A DNA stretch of 64,000 nucleotides. Origin: Enoplosus armatus. Lineage: Eukaryota; Chordata; Actinopteri; Centrarchiformes; Enoplosidae. The notes under the pieces are model-generated. The model did not search any database. It saw nothing but the letters and a program-made list of their open reading frames with translations, and had not been told where the DNA came from. A program made the translations under genes and the position numbers. Shown here piece by piece: positions 46,551 to 59,830 of this stretch (its first letter is position 1; each line of letters opens with the position of its first letter). The DNA is taken from NCBI RefSeq assembly GCF_043641665.1, contig NC_092183.1:8596501-8660500 (forward strand), written 5' to 3'.

Positions 46551-48140
46551 TACAGTCATGGAAAAAATTATTAGACCACCCTTGTTTTCTTCAATTTCTT
46601 GTTCATTTTAATGCCTGGTACCACTAAAGGTATATTACCTGAAGAATACAATGAACACGACAAAAAATGCAGCTGATTACATAATACTTTATGTCCTATT
46701 TGACATGCTTAAGCTTAATTGTATTCCCAGGGTATATAAGAGGCCATTTCATGTCATAAGCAGCACTGCACATGCAAAGGCCTGGAGTGGTTTCCTGCTT
46801 ACATTCAAGCCGTAGCACAACGCAGAAGTTGTCAGCTCTCACATAATGCCTAAAACAAAAGAATTATGTGAAGCCACAAAGGCAGCATCTTGGCACTGCT
46901 GGAAATTGGCATGAGTGAGAGACAGGTAGCCAAAAAACTCCAAGACAGCCATTCACTACACCAAGAAAAAACAAGCCGAACATGGTACTACCAAATTGCT
47001 AGCTGGTCGAGGCAGGAAACGTCTTTCTACCCCACGAGATGACCGTGCACTCATCCGTTCTTGTGTCAGGAATCGTCGTCAGACCTCCAGGGACCTTAAA
47101 AATGAGTGGGCACTGTCGAGAAATGTGACTTGTTCGGCAAGGACAGTTCGAAACCGACTTCTTGAAGCCGGTCTGAAGTCACACAGGGTACGGAAGAAGC
47201 CCTTCATCAACGAAAGGCAGAGGATCACAAGGATTGGACTGTTGATGATTGGGCTAAGGTTCTCTTCAGTGATGAATCCAATTTTGAGTTGATGCCCACT
47301 CCAGCCAACTTACTGGTTAGGAGGAAGCCTGGAGAAGCCTACAAACCAGACTGTCTTGCTCCTACAGTAAAACATGGGGGTGGATCAATGATGATCTGGG
47401 GTTGTTTCAGTATGGGTGGAACAGGGCAAATGCAATTGTGTGAAGGGCGAATGAACCAGGTCATGTACAGGGCTACTCTTGAAAACAGTCTTCTTCCATC
47501 AGCTGGAAAACTCTTTCCTGCCTCGAATGACTGGATTTTCCAACAAGACAATGCCCCTTGCCACACGGCAAGGTCAGTTAAAGCCTGGATGGAGAACCAG
47601 AACATTCGAACCATGCCTTGGCCTGCTCAATCACCAGATCTAAATCCAATGGAAAACCTGTGGAAAATCATCAAACTCAAAATGGAGAACCACAAGCCCA
47701 AAAACAAAGCAAATTTGTTTGAATTTGTGCAACAGGAATGGGCTGCTGTGACACCAGAACAATGTCAGAAGCTGGTGGAGAGCATGCCAAGACGCATGGC
47801 TGCAGTCATCAAAAACAATGGTTATGCAATCAAGTACTAAATCCTGTGTGTATCATGTGACTAAAACAGACAGAAAAGAAAACATGGAATGCCTAAAAGC
47901 ACTGTTTTTGGCAGTACAATGCCAAAGCTATTGATGTAAGAACTTAAGTGATTTTGGTTATTATCAAGAAAACCATGGAAAATGGCTAGATATCAGCTCT
48001 TAAATTAAACTCTTATGAGCTATTTTTGTTGTTATCATTATATTTGTCCAAACAAATGTACCTTTAGTGGTACCAGGCATTAAAATGAACAAGAAATTGA
48101 AGAAAACAAGGGTGGTCTAATAATTTTTTCCATGACTGTA
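46551..48140 (+). mobile_element. Tc1-like DNA transposon with identical 82-bp terminal inverted repeats
   Basis: The ends 46551-46632 and 48059-48140 are exact inverted copies (82 of 82 bases, counting the outer TA at each side), starting TACAGTCATGG. The TA dinucleotides at each end fit Tc1/mariner target duplication, leaving an element of about 1586 bp. A DD34E transposase occupies most of the interior but is frame-broken. The subfamily start CAGTCATGGAAAAAATTATT is of a kind common in fish genomes. Confidence 0.95.
46846..47840 (+). pseudogene. Tc1-like transposase, broken by three frame disruptions
   Basis: The start ATG at 46846 opens MPKTKELCEATKAA. The frame is then lost near 46886, again near 46940-46950 in the DNA-binding region, and a third time near 47215-47225 between the DNA-binding and catalytic regions. 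From there a single frame runs to a stop at 47840. The catalytic triad is present in that last frame: Asp at 47271 (FSDES), Asp at 47547 (QQDNAPCH) and Glu at 47652 (SPDLNPMENLW), with 34 residues between the last two (DD34E). The GRKR motif linking the two DNA-binding subdomains is visible (AGRGRKRLS, near 47005). The protein cannot be made from this copy without frameshifting. Confidence 0.9.
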
Positions 48141-51100
48141 TTTATGGTCACTAACTTTGGTGTTGTCCTCTGCAGTTAGCAGAGAAGTCTTTTCATATAC
48201 TGTATACTGGTAATGCGTAGTGCTACTGTTTGTAACATTAAGATTGTTTTGTAAGTGTAAAGCCACTAATGTGAATGTGTATGCAATTCTGCCACATGGT
48301 TCACAAGCCTTCTGAGAAAAAGAGAAAGAAGGGAATTTATTGTGGTCTCATGATCACAACTTTAATAGCAGATAAATCTAATACAATCAAGGCTGAGGGC
48401 TGTGTGGTTATATGTCAGGGAGACATGTGAGGGTCATTAGGTGGGCTCAATGAGGAGCCCGTGGGGCTGACAAGGGTGAATATTCTATGAATCTCTCCCT
48501 CCCTCTCCTTCTTTCTCTAGCTATGGGTGTATGGTTAAAGGAGCACAGTGGTGTCACTATTTACCTTTCTGCCAAGCTCGAGCACTTCTCTGCGAAGTGA
48601 AAAATACCAAAACTTCCTCCGAGGCTAATTCTCAAAACAATGTACAATTTATTTGAGTCTTATGAAAACAAGATGGCACACACCCAACAAAAATATTTTC
48701 AAACCAGAGGCAGGGAAGGGAATGGACAGACCAAGTGAGAAGACGTGAGACGGAAGGATAATAATGTTTGGTTTCTTTTTTGTTAACACAGATTAAAAAT
48801 TAATTTCATACAGTCTTTAAGGAAGCTTGATGAAGTTGGTTGGAAATAGTCCTGGGAGTTTTAAGAACTGGGTCCCTGTCAAACATTTGGGAAATAAAGA
48901 ACAAACTGTTTTCTTTGTGAGACCATAAGTTAGTTTTTTCCATATTTTAACACACACAAGACAAATGGTTACTTAAAACCATGTTATACTGAATTTATAT
49001 TAGCAGTCAGAATAGGTCGATAACCCCCCAGTGGGAATACTCTAGGTAAAACATATGATTTGTATATCAATCCTACATGTATAGCTACTATAATTTTATT
49101 ATGTATTATTTGCAGTAGTTGTGGTGACTTTAAGTCCCTCTCAGCCATTCTCTTCCTAATCACGAAAATACTGAACAATAATAGCCAAGTTCAAGTTATT
49201 GCATTCACTTTCAATACTGTAAAAGAATAGCAAGATCAACATTGATCTTGCAATAACACATAAAACACAATATCTGGCATACAGTAGATGTGATCTGCAG
49301 CAGCAGACTTGCATCAAAGGGGCTTACGCACATGGACGCATTCCATGTGTAGATGCTCCTGGACATTAACAGCTGATGAACTTTACGTCACAAGGATCCT
49401 TTCAGAAACAATCAGGCAAAGTATAAAATTTGCCTTCAGGGTTACCTGTAACCAATAATCGTGGATGTTCAATCTCCTGTCTCATTCATGTGATTTTATG
49501 ATTTTTGTCAAGAGGGCACTTTTATTTGAAGTGCTCTACAATACCATGAGTGCTTGCATTTCAAGGACAGCCATCTCAGTTTCAATAGCAAACAGATGGC
49601 TGTTTTTTTTTTTTTAATTATGAATTGGTATGAATTTATACACACAACATATCAAAAATCACTGATCACGGTTTAACTAAAGGAATGATTGACCTCGGCA
49701 CTACACTCCATCCTATGTGTTGTGTAACCTTCATTTATACAGGGAAATCCTATTGGAAAGCAAATTTGAAATCTCTGCTGTGCACAATCAATAACAAAAC
49801 AAGTTGAAACATAGACAGCCACAACCACAGGGAGTAGAAAAATAGTGTTAAGACTGAATGAAAAGAGGCTCATAGACTAGCAAGTAGCTTACCACTGAAA
49901 ACACTGATACAAAGCTGTGTCATGCAAATCAATCAGCAGAATTTGTCAACTCCATTTATACTGCATGTTTCTCTTGATGTATGTAAGAATTTAGCAAATT
50001 TTTTGACAAACATACATGCAAATTGCACACAGATAATTTGGCCTCGTCTGAGCTTTGTTGGTTATCTCATATTGCTTTGAAATCAGACATCCAAGTGGTT
50101 ATTGCAAGACCTCTTGTTTAGCATTCAACCTAACATGACCCATCTTTGCGTAAGTGCTTGTTATTATGACTACCTCAACATGGTAGTGTTAACATCAGTT
50201 CGTCTACTGCCTGTGTGTAGAAATGGTGTTAAAAGTCAATTTTTTCCTGATGGGCCTCTAGCACTAGCCATACTGTATTTGTGATCAGGTAGGTAGAGAC
50301 ACAGCTGATGTAAGGTAAAAGCAACCTCTTGAGGAGGGCTTTGTAAAATCACAGGCAATCAATATCCTTCTTACTGTGGATGTTTTGTGGAGGTCATAAT
50401 GCTGGATGTGGGAATAGCCTCTAGTAATACACTGCAGAAAACTGTAGTATGGTGCATTATGGTGCTCTTTGGTGGAGGCAGTGGCCTCCCATATAAATGT
50501 CTCTTCATATTTCAAAACAGACCCTGCAGTACACAAATTCCCTAATTTTTCTGAAAAAAACTTGCCAATGGAGGTTTGTGTGTTTTCATGTGGAAATCCA
50601 TCGGACCAATGAGAACTTTGCAGCAGAGGACAACTACTTAGAAATCATTTGCTTATTTCAAGGACATTGGCGCAAGAGGGAGATCAAGGCGTCTCATTAC
50701 TTCTGATTTTTTCTGTGGAATTTCAACATGTTGCTACCTGCAGCAGCGTTTAATTAGAGTTCCTCCGGTCAAATGCAAAGTCATGTGCAAGATGATGCTT
50801 TTCTATTTTGCAGTGTTGCGTCATTTGAAATGACAATCAGTTGTGGGGTTTTGCTTTCTGGGAAATAAATTGTTTTCATAATTAAGAGCAATTTGGGGAT
50901 CATTCTAAACACTAACTTGGAAGCTCAGTCTGGAGGTTGGATAATTCCAAGGATTTATGTAATTAGAAGCTGCTGCATAATAAAGGATTGCATACAACCT
51001 GGATCTGGGACACCCAACAGGGTTATAATTATTTACAAAACTTAAATAGTGTGCTTTTTATTGAATGAATTGTGTCTCTTCTGTCCATATCTACTGTGGT

Positions 51101-53756
51101 GGGGTATTTTCAGCTGTCCGTTTTTGGTGGAGTGGAGGCGTTTAATGGTGGGTGTAAGCAGTACACCGACATTTTGTCTAGAGCCACATCACTGTTTACT
51201 TGAAAGATCTTTTTCCATCAACCTTTGTTGCATCTTTTCTTGCTGTGTGCCCCCGTTAGGTATTGATGTAAAATGCTGTAGATCCAGAAAAAACCCAGCA
51301 CACAAGATTCCTTTTCAGCAAGGGCACAATTTTTATCTTACGCCTACTGTGAGAGGCAGGAGAGACTGTAGTCTGTGTCCAGGCCTAAAATAATACTGTG
51401 TACAGGTATGCCACTGGACTGGCTACTATTTACTCTAATAGATTTATTATTCGTCATTTCTAGGAGCCCGAGTCACAGCCTCTACTTTTAGTACACCTTT
51501 TGTATTTTTAAACTAGATTAATTAAGAGAAAATGTATTTTAAATAAGCAGCCTTGTCATGGCATTGTGACCTACATTCACTACCTTTACTATTACTGATA
51601 AAGTAACCCTGTAGTAAATGCTGTTCAGTTTCTGTTTCATTTATCTCCAGTTGTAACAGACAGAAAGGGGGAAAGGGATGAAAATAAAAAAGAAGTGAAA
51701 GAAAGAGGTGTGATTCAGTGGCTTCAGTTTCCCTGTGCAGTATACTCCTCATCTGAACAACTTGACACTTACTTTATCACACCCTTCTGCTGGTCTTTCT
51801 ACCTCACAATGGATTAAGATAATTTTTTGTTCATTCTCACAGAAAATGTGCAGTGCAGATCTGGCAGCCGTGATGGACTGGGCTTTGAAAACACTGACTT
51901 TTTTTATTTGTTTTATGGTTGGCATATTCAAAGTCAAGTCACTTGTACTGACATCAGCGAGTGCTCTGATCAACTGGCCACAATTGTTGTTGGACACATT
52001 TGAATTTCAACACCAAGAGGAAAGGGTTAAAACCAACTATACACAGACTTGTAGAGTAAAATCACATGTGTGCTATACAGATTCTGAAGTCATACTGCTG
52101 AGTCAACAAATTGCTCTATTGCAGAAGGTCTACATCACTTAAATGGCTTGGACAAGCAATTCCATGCATGGGCAAGCACACAGGAAACACATCATAGCAC
52201 ATCATAACCTGTAATTTACCATATTCCCAAGTGACAAAGCACTTCTGTATACGCACACGCAATAACATGATTCATATTATATTTAGAATATTATATTATA
52301 ATAATTACAATTATTTTGACCTCATTGATGAACAGTTTTAACCTGTATTGAAACCACATTTGGTGCCATGCATTTCTGTTAATTAGTGGTAGTAATAAAG
52401 GTAGTGCTGTACATTGTGGAAAACAGTGGTGGTAAAGAATACAGTGATACTTATGTAAGCGTCCTTGTGCAACTGGTGTTTAAGCTATTGCGTAATACAG
52501 ATGTGAAAGAGGGGGCAGAAACATGTAGCTGCTCACCTGGTCCTTCACACTTAATCAAAAATATCTGCTGCAGTGAGGCGTGAAGGGCTCTACATACATG
52601 TTAAACAGGCAAATAATGAGCTAAACAGGGGCGTGTGCAGTACACATGTATATGCACATACAGTAGATTTGAGAATGCATAACTGACAACAAGTAATGGC
52701 AGAATACAGCAGCGAGGAAGCTCCACAGGTGTGTGCATATTTTCTTCAAAAACATGACACCCCGAAGCCATCGCTGCTCTGTCTCCAACCTGCACACTTA
52801 GTCTTGTTTCCCCCCTGCTCCCTTTCTTCTCTCAACCAGCTGTGCAGATAAACAACAAGGCGCTCAAGTGGAGAACAGAAACATCCCCAATGGCGGCCCG
52901 GGGTAAGAGCTCTTCTAATTACACGACAAAATACTGCCTTGGCTTCTTCTGTCTTAGTGCCATCCCTCTCTTTCTCTCTCTAACCCTAACCCTCCTAAGC
53001 TCTGCTATTTGGCTCCCCAGTCTGCCCTCTCTTTTTCCATAATATTCTGTCTTTTACCTCTTTCATCTTCCCTTTAATTACAATTTTTTCCTCTTTGCCC
53101 TCCTTCTGTCTCTGATCTGCCCCATCATCTACTGTCTGGTAATAACAATCTCCTCTCCTCTTTTCCATCACCTCAAGTTTGCTCTTCATATCGCAAAAAC
53201 AAGGTGAGGCGGTTGTTACAGTTTTAGTGCCGATACCAATCATCATTTTCATGTCATTAGGATCAGCCGATGCAATATCCGATTGGCTGATTCCTGTTTC
53301 GAAAGATAACGCACTAAAGATCAAGAGCAAAAGCCACCACTTTGCCTAATGTAAGTGTATCCTGAGGTATTTTTAGTATTTTACTCCAAAATATTTCCTC
53401 AACACTATGACTCATTTTAAAAGTGATTAATTACATCATTTTATTTTCAACAACTGTCTCTTTACCTTAAAAATGCTGGACAGGTCTCCTGCCTCAGGCT
53501 CTCTGAGTAATCACAGATCAGCTTTATAAATCACGCTTTCACACACCTGGTGAAAATTGTCAAACAGGAGCCAACACCACATTATTCCATGTTGCCTTTC
53601 CCTTCCAGCCTCACTCTTCTTGCATATCAAGTTCCACTATGGTCTGTTGTCAGTGTTGCTAAACTGGATCAGAAGTGTGTGACAAAAAGCAATTGTTTCA
53701 TTTGATTCTGACAAGCTAGCTTACTGTGGGGACACATTATACGAAATATAAGAAAT
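48141..53756. other. Region without recognised genes
   Basis: No exon with recognisable similarity, apart from a weak splice-flanked candidate at 52840-52902. Mostly AT-rich unique sequence with a short T run near 49604 and a two-unit telomere-like motif at 52981. Confidence 0.5.
52840..52902 (+). other. Candidate 63-nt cassette exon, gene unknown
   Basis: A strong pyrimidine tract (ccccctgctccctttcttct) and CAG acceptor precede a 63-base segment that ends at GGG followed by gtaagag. Two of three frames are open, one reading VQINNKALKWRTET and on through SPMAARG. The length is a multiple of three. I recognise no protein family, and splice-like flanks of this quality can arise by chance. Confidence 0.2.
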
Positions 53757-53847
53757 ATGTCATTGTTTAAAATCCCAAATGTACTGTATCATCAACTTTC
53801 ATATAGTAGTAATGGCCACAACTTTTATACTAGGCATGCATCTAGAG

Positions 53848-54531
<684 letters not shown>

Positions 54532-55641
54532 ATCTAGAGGTTGTTTTTCACTTCCTGTCTCACAAACTAATGCAAGGCAACGTACTGTTATGTACAGAGG
54601 AGCGAAAATATGGAATGGCTTGCCATCAGACATTACACATTTAACAAGTACAATTGTTTTTTAAAAGAGTTTAAAGAAATACCTAATGGCACAAAATACC
54701 AGCTCCTCTTCATTTTTTTCTCACTTTATATTTCCCAGTCACAGTAAATGCTGTTTTAGTGGTACTACTATCATTATTGAGTTGTACTAAATGTTTTACT
54801 GATTTTAGATATAGTGTGGGTATTTATTATTGTTCTCGTCATTAGCAGTTTTATGGTTGTTGATTTCTCTGTTTCCTTTTTGGTTTTGTAGTTTACTTGT
54901 TTGTTTTTGGTTTATGATGTAATGTTTACTTGTGTGGACCCCAGGAAGAGTAGTTGTTAACTTGGTAGTGGCCAATGGGGATCCAAATAAATAAATAAAT
55001 AATTAAATAAATAAATAAAAAACGAGACACTGATACATGCAAAAACAAACTCCCCGAAGCTTGTTTTCATGTAAAAAAAAAAGAACTCACAGAAATGCAC
55101 TGTTAACTCTGTTAGCTCCAGTAGCTCCTAGCTTGTTAACACAGGGCCCCAAACTTGCCAGGCATTAGTGGCCTGAACATACTGCCTCCTGCATCAACAT
55201 TGCCATCTCAGTCTGTGTGGAGCTAGACAGTACCTCTGAAAACTGAGTGGAGACTGGGCAGCCATGATGGATTGGGCAACAAGATTTCCAGTGATATTCC
55301 ACGTCATTTATAATGAATATCAGCTGGTACAGATTGCTGTCTTTTGGAGCATCCCCACTTTCTACCTTAAAAAAGTATGAAACTTTAAAACCACCTTCAC
55401 AGCAATAATTCACCTGGAATGCTGAGACTTTTTAAATCTACACTTCCAAATGAGACATTCGAGGAGAAAAATGGTGCTCTACCAATTCATATGTGAGGAA
55501 GCTTTAAGAAATATTATGTAAATATTATACTGAGGGCAGTTCCACTGAAATATTGCAATAAAATGCAGTAATGATCCCATATTCTGACTCCAAAACCAGG
55601 CCTTCTACAACTTAGATGATGAACTGAGTGACTGGTAACTG

Positions 55642-55672
<31 letters not shown>

Positions 55673-56802
55673 CATCATAATAGGGTTTGCTGCCTAAACT
55701 TTCACCCATTCACAGATTCTCACACTGCATGTCATGCACTGAAATGTGTTGCCTTATTTTCCTAATAGGGCCTCTTTTGCTTCTCTTTGTAACTCTCCTT
55801 TTTATCCACACACACAAAATGCAAACAAATATCTCCATTTGTGTGTATTTGTGTGACTACGTATGCATCTAAAGAACATTCAGGCAGCATCAGTCTGAAC
55901 AAAAAGGTCTGTTGAACCAATAAGGTGTCTTGTTTTGTTCTCCTAATCCCTGTGGTTCATCCTTGCCTCATGTCCCAAAGATGGCCCCCGGGATCCAAGT
56001 TTAAGACAGAGTTGATTATGTTTACTTAGGCTATTTAATGCAGTGCATAGCTAGAAGTGACAAAGGGCTGCAGTCAAAAACATCAAAGAGAACACAATCC
56101 AACTCATCTTGTTCTCTGCCCAGGTTTCTATCAGTGGAACAAACAAGGTACAGCAGGAAACATACAGTAGTTTGTATTAGTATTAGAGAATCCCTGCTCC
56201 TGGCAATGCTGCTGGTGCTTTGGTCTGCAGCACAAAGAAAAGTAAAACACTCACTTTATTTGCTGTCACAGTCTTTCTATTGTTCTCATCTTGGTGCTCC
56301 TCACTCCAAAAGCTCACCCTTTCAAGAAAAAAAAACGTATTTCCTCCATCTGTGCACATTTGTTATTTTTTCCTAAATTTAAAATCACTTTTATGCCCAC
56401 AGAGGACACACAATCCAGGGCAACCCATTTTCTTTCTTCCTTCTCTCTTATTTCCTCTCTATTGACTAATAACTCATCTCTGCCCATTTGTTTGTTCAAT
56501 TATTTTGTTCATTCTTTCATATCATCTTCCTTTTTCTTCTTTGCTTTTTATCTCTTTCTGCCGCTCACTCTGCCTCCGTGTCTCTCCCCGCCTCATGCAG
56601 GTTATTTCACCTCCAGGAGCCAATCTAGCTGTGATTGATCAACTCATCTCTTCTGCATTAGAGTGCCAGAGGGACAAACCATGGTATTAACAACACCAAT
56701 AAAACTGATGACGGTAATAAAGAACCACACTAGCATTATCTGCGCTGTTGATATAAGTAATGGTGAGCAAGTTATCATGGATGGATCTCGCTTTCTGACT
56801 GT

Positions 56803-56803
56803 G

Positions 56804-56849
<46 letters not shown>
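56803..56849. repeat. Compound (CT)n(CA)n microsatellite
   Basis: About nine CT units directly joined to about 14 CA units. Confidence 0.95.
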
Positions 56850-56853
<4 letters not shown>

Positions 56854-57545
56854 GAGAAAGTAACATCAATTTAAGAAGGCAATTTATGTGATAATCTGGC
56901 CATAACTTTCTAATTTATGAAGTTTCTTTCTGGAGACTACCAATCAAATTAGCCTGAATCATTGTGGCTCTCCAGTATCAGCAAGATTCCCAGGATCCCC
57001 CGCTGCCTACAAACAGCTGACAGGCAGGAAAGCAGTTGGACAGAACAAGTGCTATTGAAATGTGGTCCAATCCTCTTGTCTCAGCACATTTCCCTCATCG
57101 GGTCTTAATCAATAGAGTCCAGGTCACGATCAGGGTTAGCCCCATCATCAATTTGTTTGACTGACAAATTAATCCTTTAACTATTGGCAATAACAACTAA
57201 AGCCTTAAGACTAACAAATAACTGTATACTGTAAGTGTGTAGGAATGTTTCATTGGATATCATTCTTTTGCATGATGTCAGTTTTCACAAAGGATGAATT
57301 CATTACAGAAATGTTTTCCAATGCTCATAGCTTCCGTGTTTCTGGTCACTCAATTCACAGTACAATCTCAATACAATGCACGTTTTAGACAACAAATCAC
57401 TTATAAACAATAACTTTTACACTAAATTACCAAGTGAAAATAAGGAAAAATGAAGGAGAACATACATCGCAGTTCAAGGTTTAAAGATCTATAATCCTTC
57501 TGAAAATGACCAGAGGCCTTACAAGGTAAAAGCCTATGCAGTTTC

Positions 57546-57547
<2 letters not shown>

Positions 57548-57582
<35 letters not shown>
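57548..57582. repeat. (GT)n microsatellite
   Basis: Seventeen uninterrupted GT units. Confidence 0.95.
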
Positions 57583-57585
<3 letters not shown>

Positions 57586-58109
57586 ATTCTAGGAGAACGA
57601 TATCATAAACCTCCTACTCCTGCCCTGCAGGTAGACAGCACTAGCATTGTTGGATTGATTTGGCCAATAATTCTAGCAACGGCTCATTTAGCTGAGACCA
57701 GAATCTATGCTTGCCATCTGTCGCCCACTCCCTCACCTTCAGTCTTTCTACCTCTGATTGCCTCCACCCTTATTTGATTGCAACTCTGGAAAGCAGTGAA
57801 AATTAAAACACAGCGTTAATCAATCAAATAAAATAAGCTAGAAACAATCATGGAAATTTCTTGATGGCTTTGATGAGAAGAGTAGTGGGTGTACTGTAAA
57901 AGTCCACGCAGGTCTCTGTTGGAGAACTTGGGACATGTTGTCACACCCATGCCTACTTTATCCAAATACATGCAATATGAATTCATAGGTTATTGCATTT
58001 TTAATGAATGTCATCAGAAGGCCAAATGTGATTTTAATTGAATTCAAGAATCAGCATTCAATCTGCCATTTCACCAGCTCAGAATTATCAGGATTAAGTA
58101 ATTTAACAC

Positions 58110-58200
58110 CCCATTCAATTCAATTCAAATGGGCTTTATTGGCCTGGGAAACCAAAGCAAGTTGCCAAAGCAAGTGTGAAAAAAATTACACAAAAACATG
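58110..58200. repeat. ATTCAATTCAA...CTTTATTGGC-type fish repeat
   Basis: Reads CCATTCAATTCAATTCAAAT, then GGGCTTTATTGGCCTGGG, then a GCCAAAGCAAGTG phrase. It is a relative of the copy at 19240-19310. Confidence 0.55.
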
Positions 58201-59544
58201 CACATAAACAGAAGAATTGTGATCATATATAAGGCTTAACAGTTAATACTTAATAATGCTTTCCTATACTCTTGCATCAACATGAACCCTTCCTGACTGG
58301 ACAAAGGCACCACTCAGATGTCACTGATCAATTTTCAAAATGAGAATTTGATAATCAGTTTCTGGATACATTTGATACTAAAAACAAGGCCACGCAGTTG
58401 CAGAAACATGCTTCATTTTATATCTACAATGCCTCATTAAAAGGTTCTGGGGTTTTGAGAGCTACACTCCCAATAGTTAGGCGATTGGTCCGGTTTCTGA
58501 CCAGGCAAAAATAGAGCTTGTGAGCCATTGTGAGGTCTGTCATCCATCAGACTACACTGAGAACAAACTGGGGGGGAAAACGACAGCAGTGACAATGGTT
58601 ACTATGGTGATTGCTCCGAACTGTACAATATCACAAACCACAGTTTTTGATAGGGTTCCTCATTTGGTCCTAGGCCACAAGAGCCAGGGGAAGGTGAAAA
58701 TAGTGACAGCGAGGCAGGGGATATAACATCAAACAGCAGCTTGTGGTCCATTGAGAGGGTCTGTACTGCTGTCTGCTTAAGATGTATTAATTATGAATTT
58801 GTTGCTTTCCGCATCAGAGCTCCAGTGTCCCCCAAAGGCCACAGGCCAGTGACCTTGATATGAACACATATACATTCAAGAACATGTCCACATGCTGCAA
58901 GTAATAATAAATGCACACTAGCTGTGGAACCCCTCCATCAAAGTCAAATGGTACAATAAAGAATTTGAGTTAACAAGTTCACTTTAAATGACACTGCTCT
59001 GCTGCAGTATAAACAGTTCCATAAGAAAGTTCACTCTTATATGACAGGACCTATAATTGGCCGTTTTTCATGATGTGTAAAGTTACGATAGAACATAGTT
59101 TTGAGAGTGTTAAGGTGTGTGTGGAGGATGTTTATCTCACATTCCTGTCACAGCACCACCAGTCCTGATTGGCTGTCAGGTTGGTAAGGGTCCTTGTCTT
59201 GATAAGGGGGTGTGCTGAGTGTGGCTGAGAAGAGAAGGCCTGAGAGCAGGAAGAATGTGCCTATGACAATAAAACATTTTCACCCGCACTGCAGAAACTT
59301 GTGTTTAAATTCTCACCCCTATGTTCCAAACAAAGCGTACTGTTAACACTGCAGCAGAGCAGTGTCATATAAAAGTGGATGGTACAACACAGCTAATGAG
59401 ATACAATAGGTTCCTCCATTTTGGACTCTCCAGCTCTCCAGTCCCTCTAAGGTCATTAGACTATTGGTCATATATTTGTTTGTCAGAGTTTATCAAGTAG
59501 GGCTCAACACGAACAGGAGTCCCAGGGGTAAAATTTTGCACAAC

Positions 59545-59830
59545 ATAAGCGAGGCATGGGAGTCCCTGGGTGGCATAGAGGAAATTGCACACACCCACCA
59601 CTGCAGAAACACAGATTCAGTAACCAGCAGCAGCCTCTGACTTGGCCGGGAGTCCAATCGAACAACATCGTTTACAGGCGTGGGAAGCACATAATTATTG
59701 TCACTGCAGTAACAACTCCTGCAGGACTGCAATGCATGGGAAAATGACTAGGAAGAAAAATTGTGGCTCACCGGGTAGAGCACGCACCATATAGTCCTTA
59801 CCGGACCCTTACCCCCCCCCCTAAGAAATT
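59545..59830. repeat. Possible tRNA-derived SINE fragments
   Basis: The stretch ccctgggtggcatagagg through gattcagtaaccagcagcag and cttggccgggagtccaat has A/B-box-like phrases and recalls fish tRNA-SINE bodies. A second A-box-like phrase, tggctcaccgggtagagc, follows at 59764. No intact tRNA cloverleaf is formed. Family assignment is uncertain. Confidence 0.35.

Noticed and set aside
56601..56683. Splice-flanked segment reading VISPPGANLAVIDQLISSAL
   Set aside because: Good pyrimidine tract and acceptor but a weak donor (gtatta) and no recognised family. Not enough to call an exon.
59764..59800. A tRNA-like A box (tggctcaccgggtagagc)
   Set aside because: No matching B box at tRNA spacing and no cloverleaf. 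Better explained as a SINE fragment.
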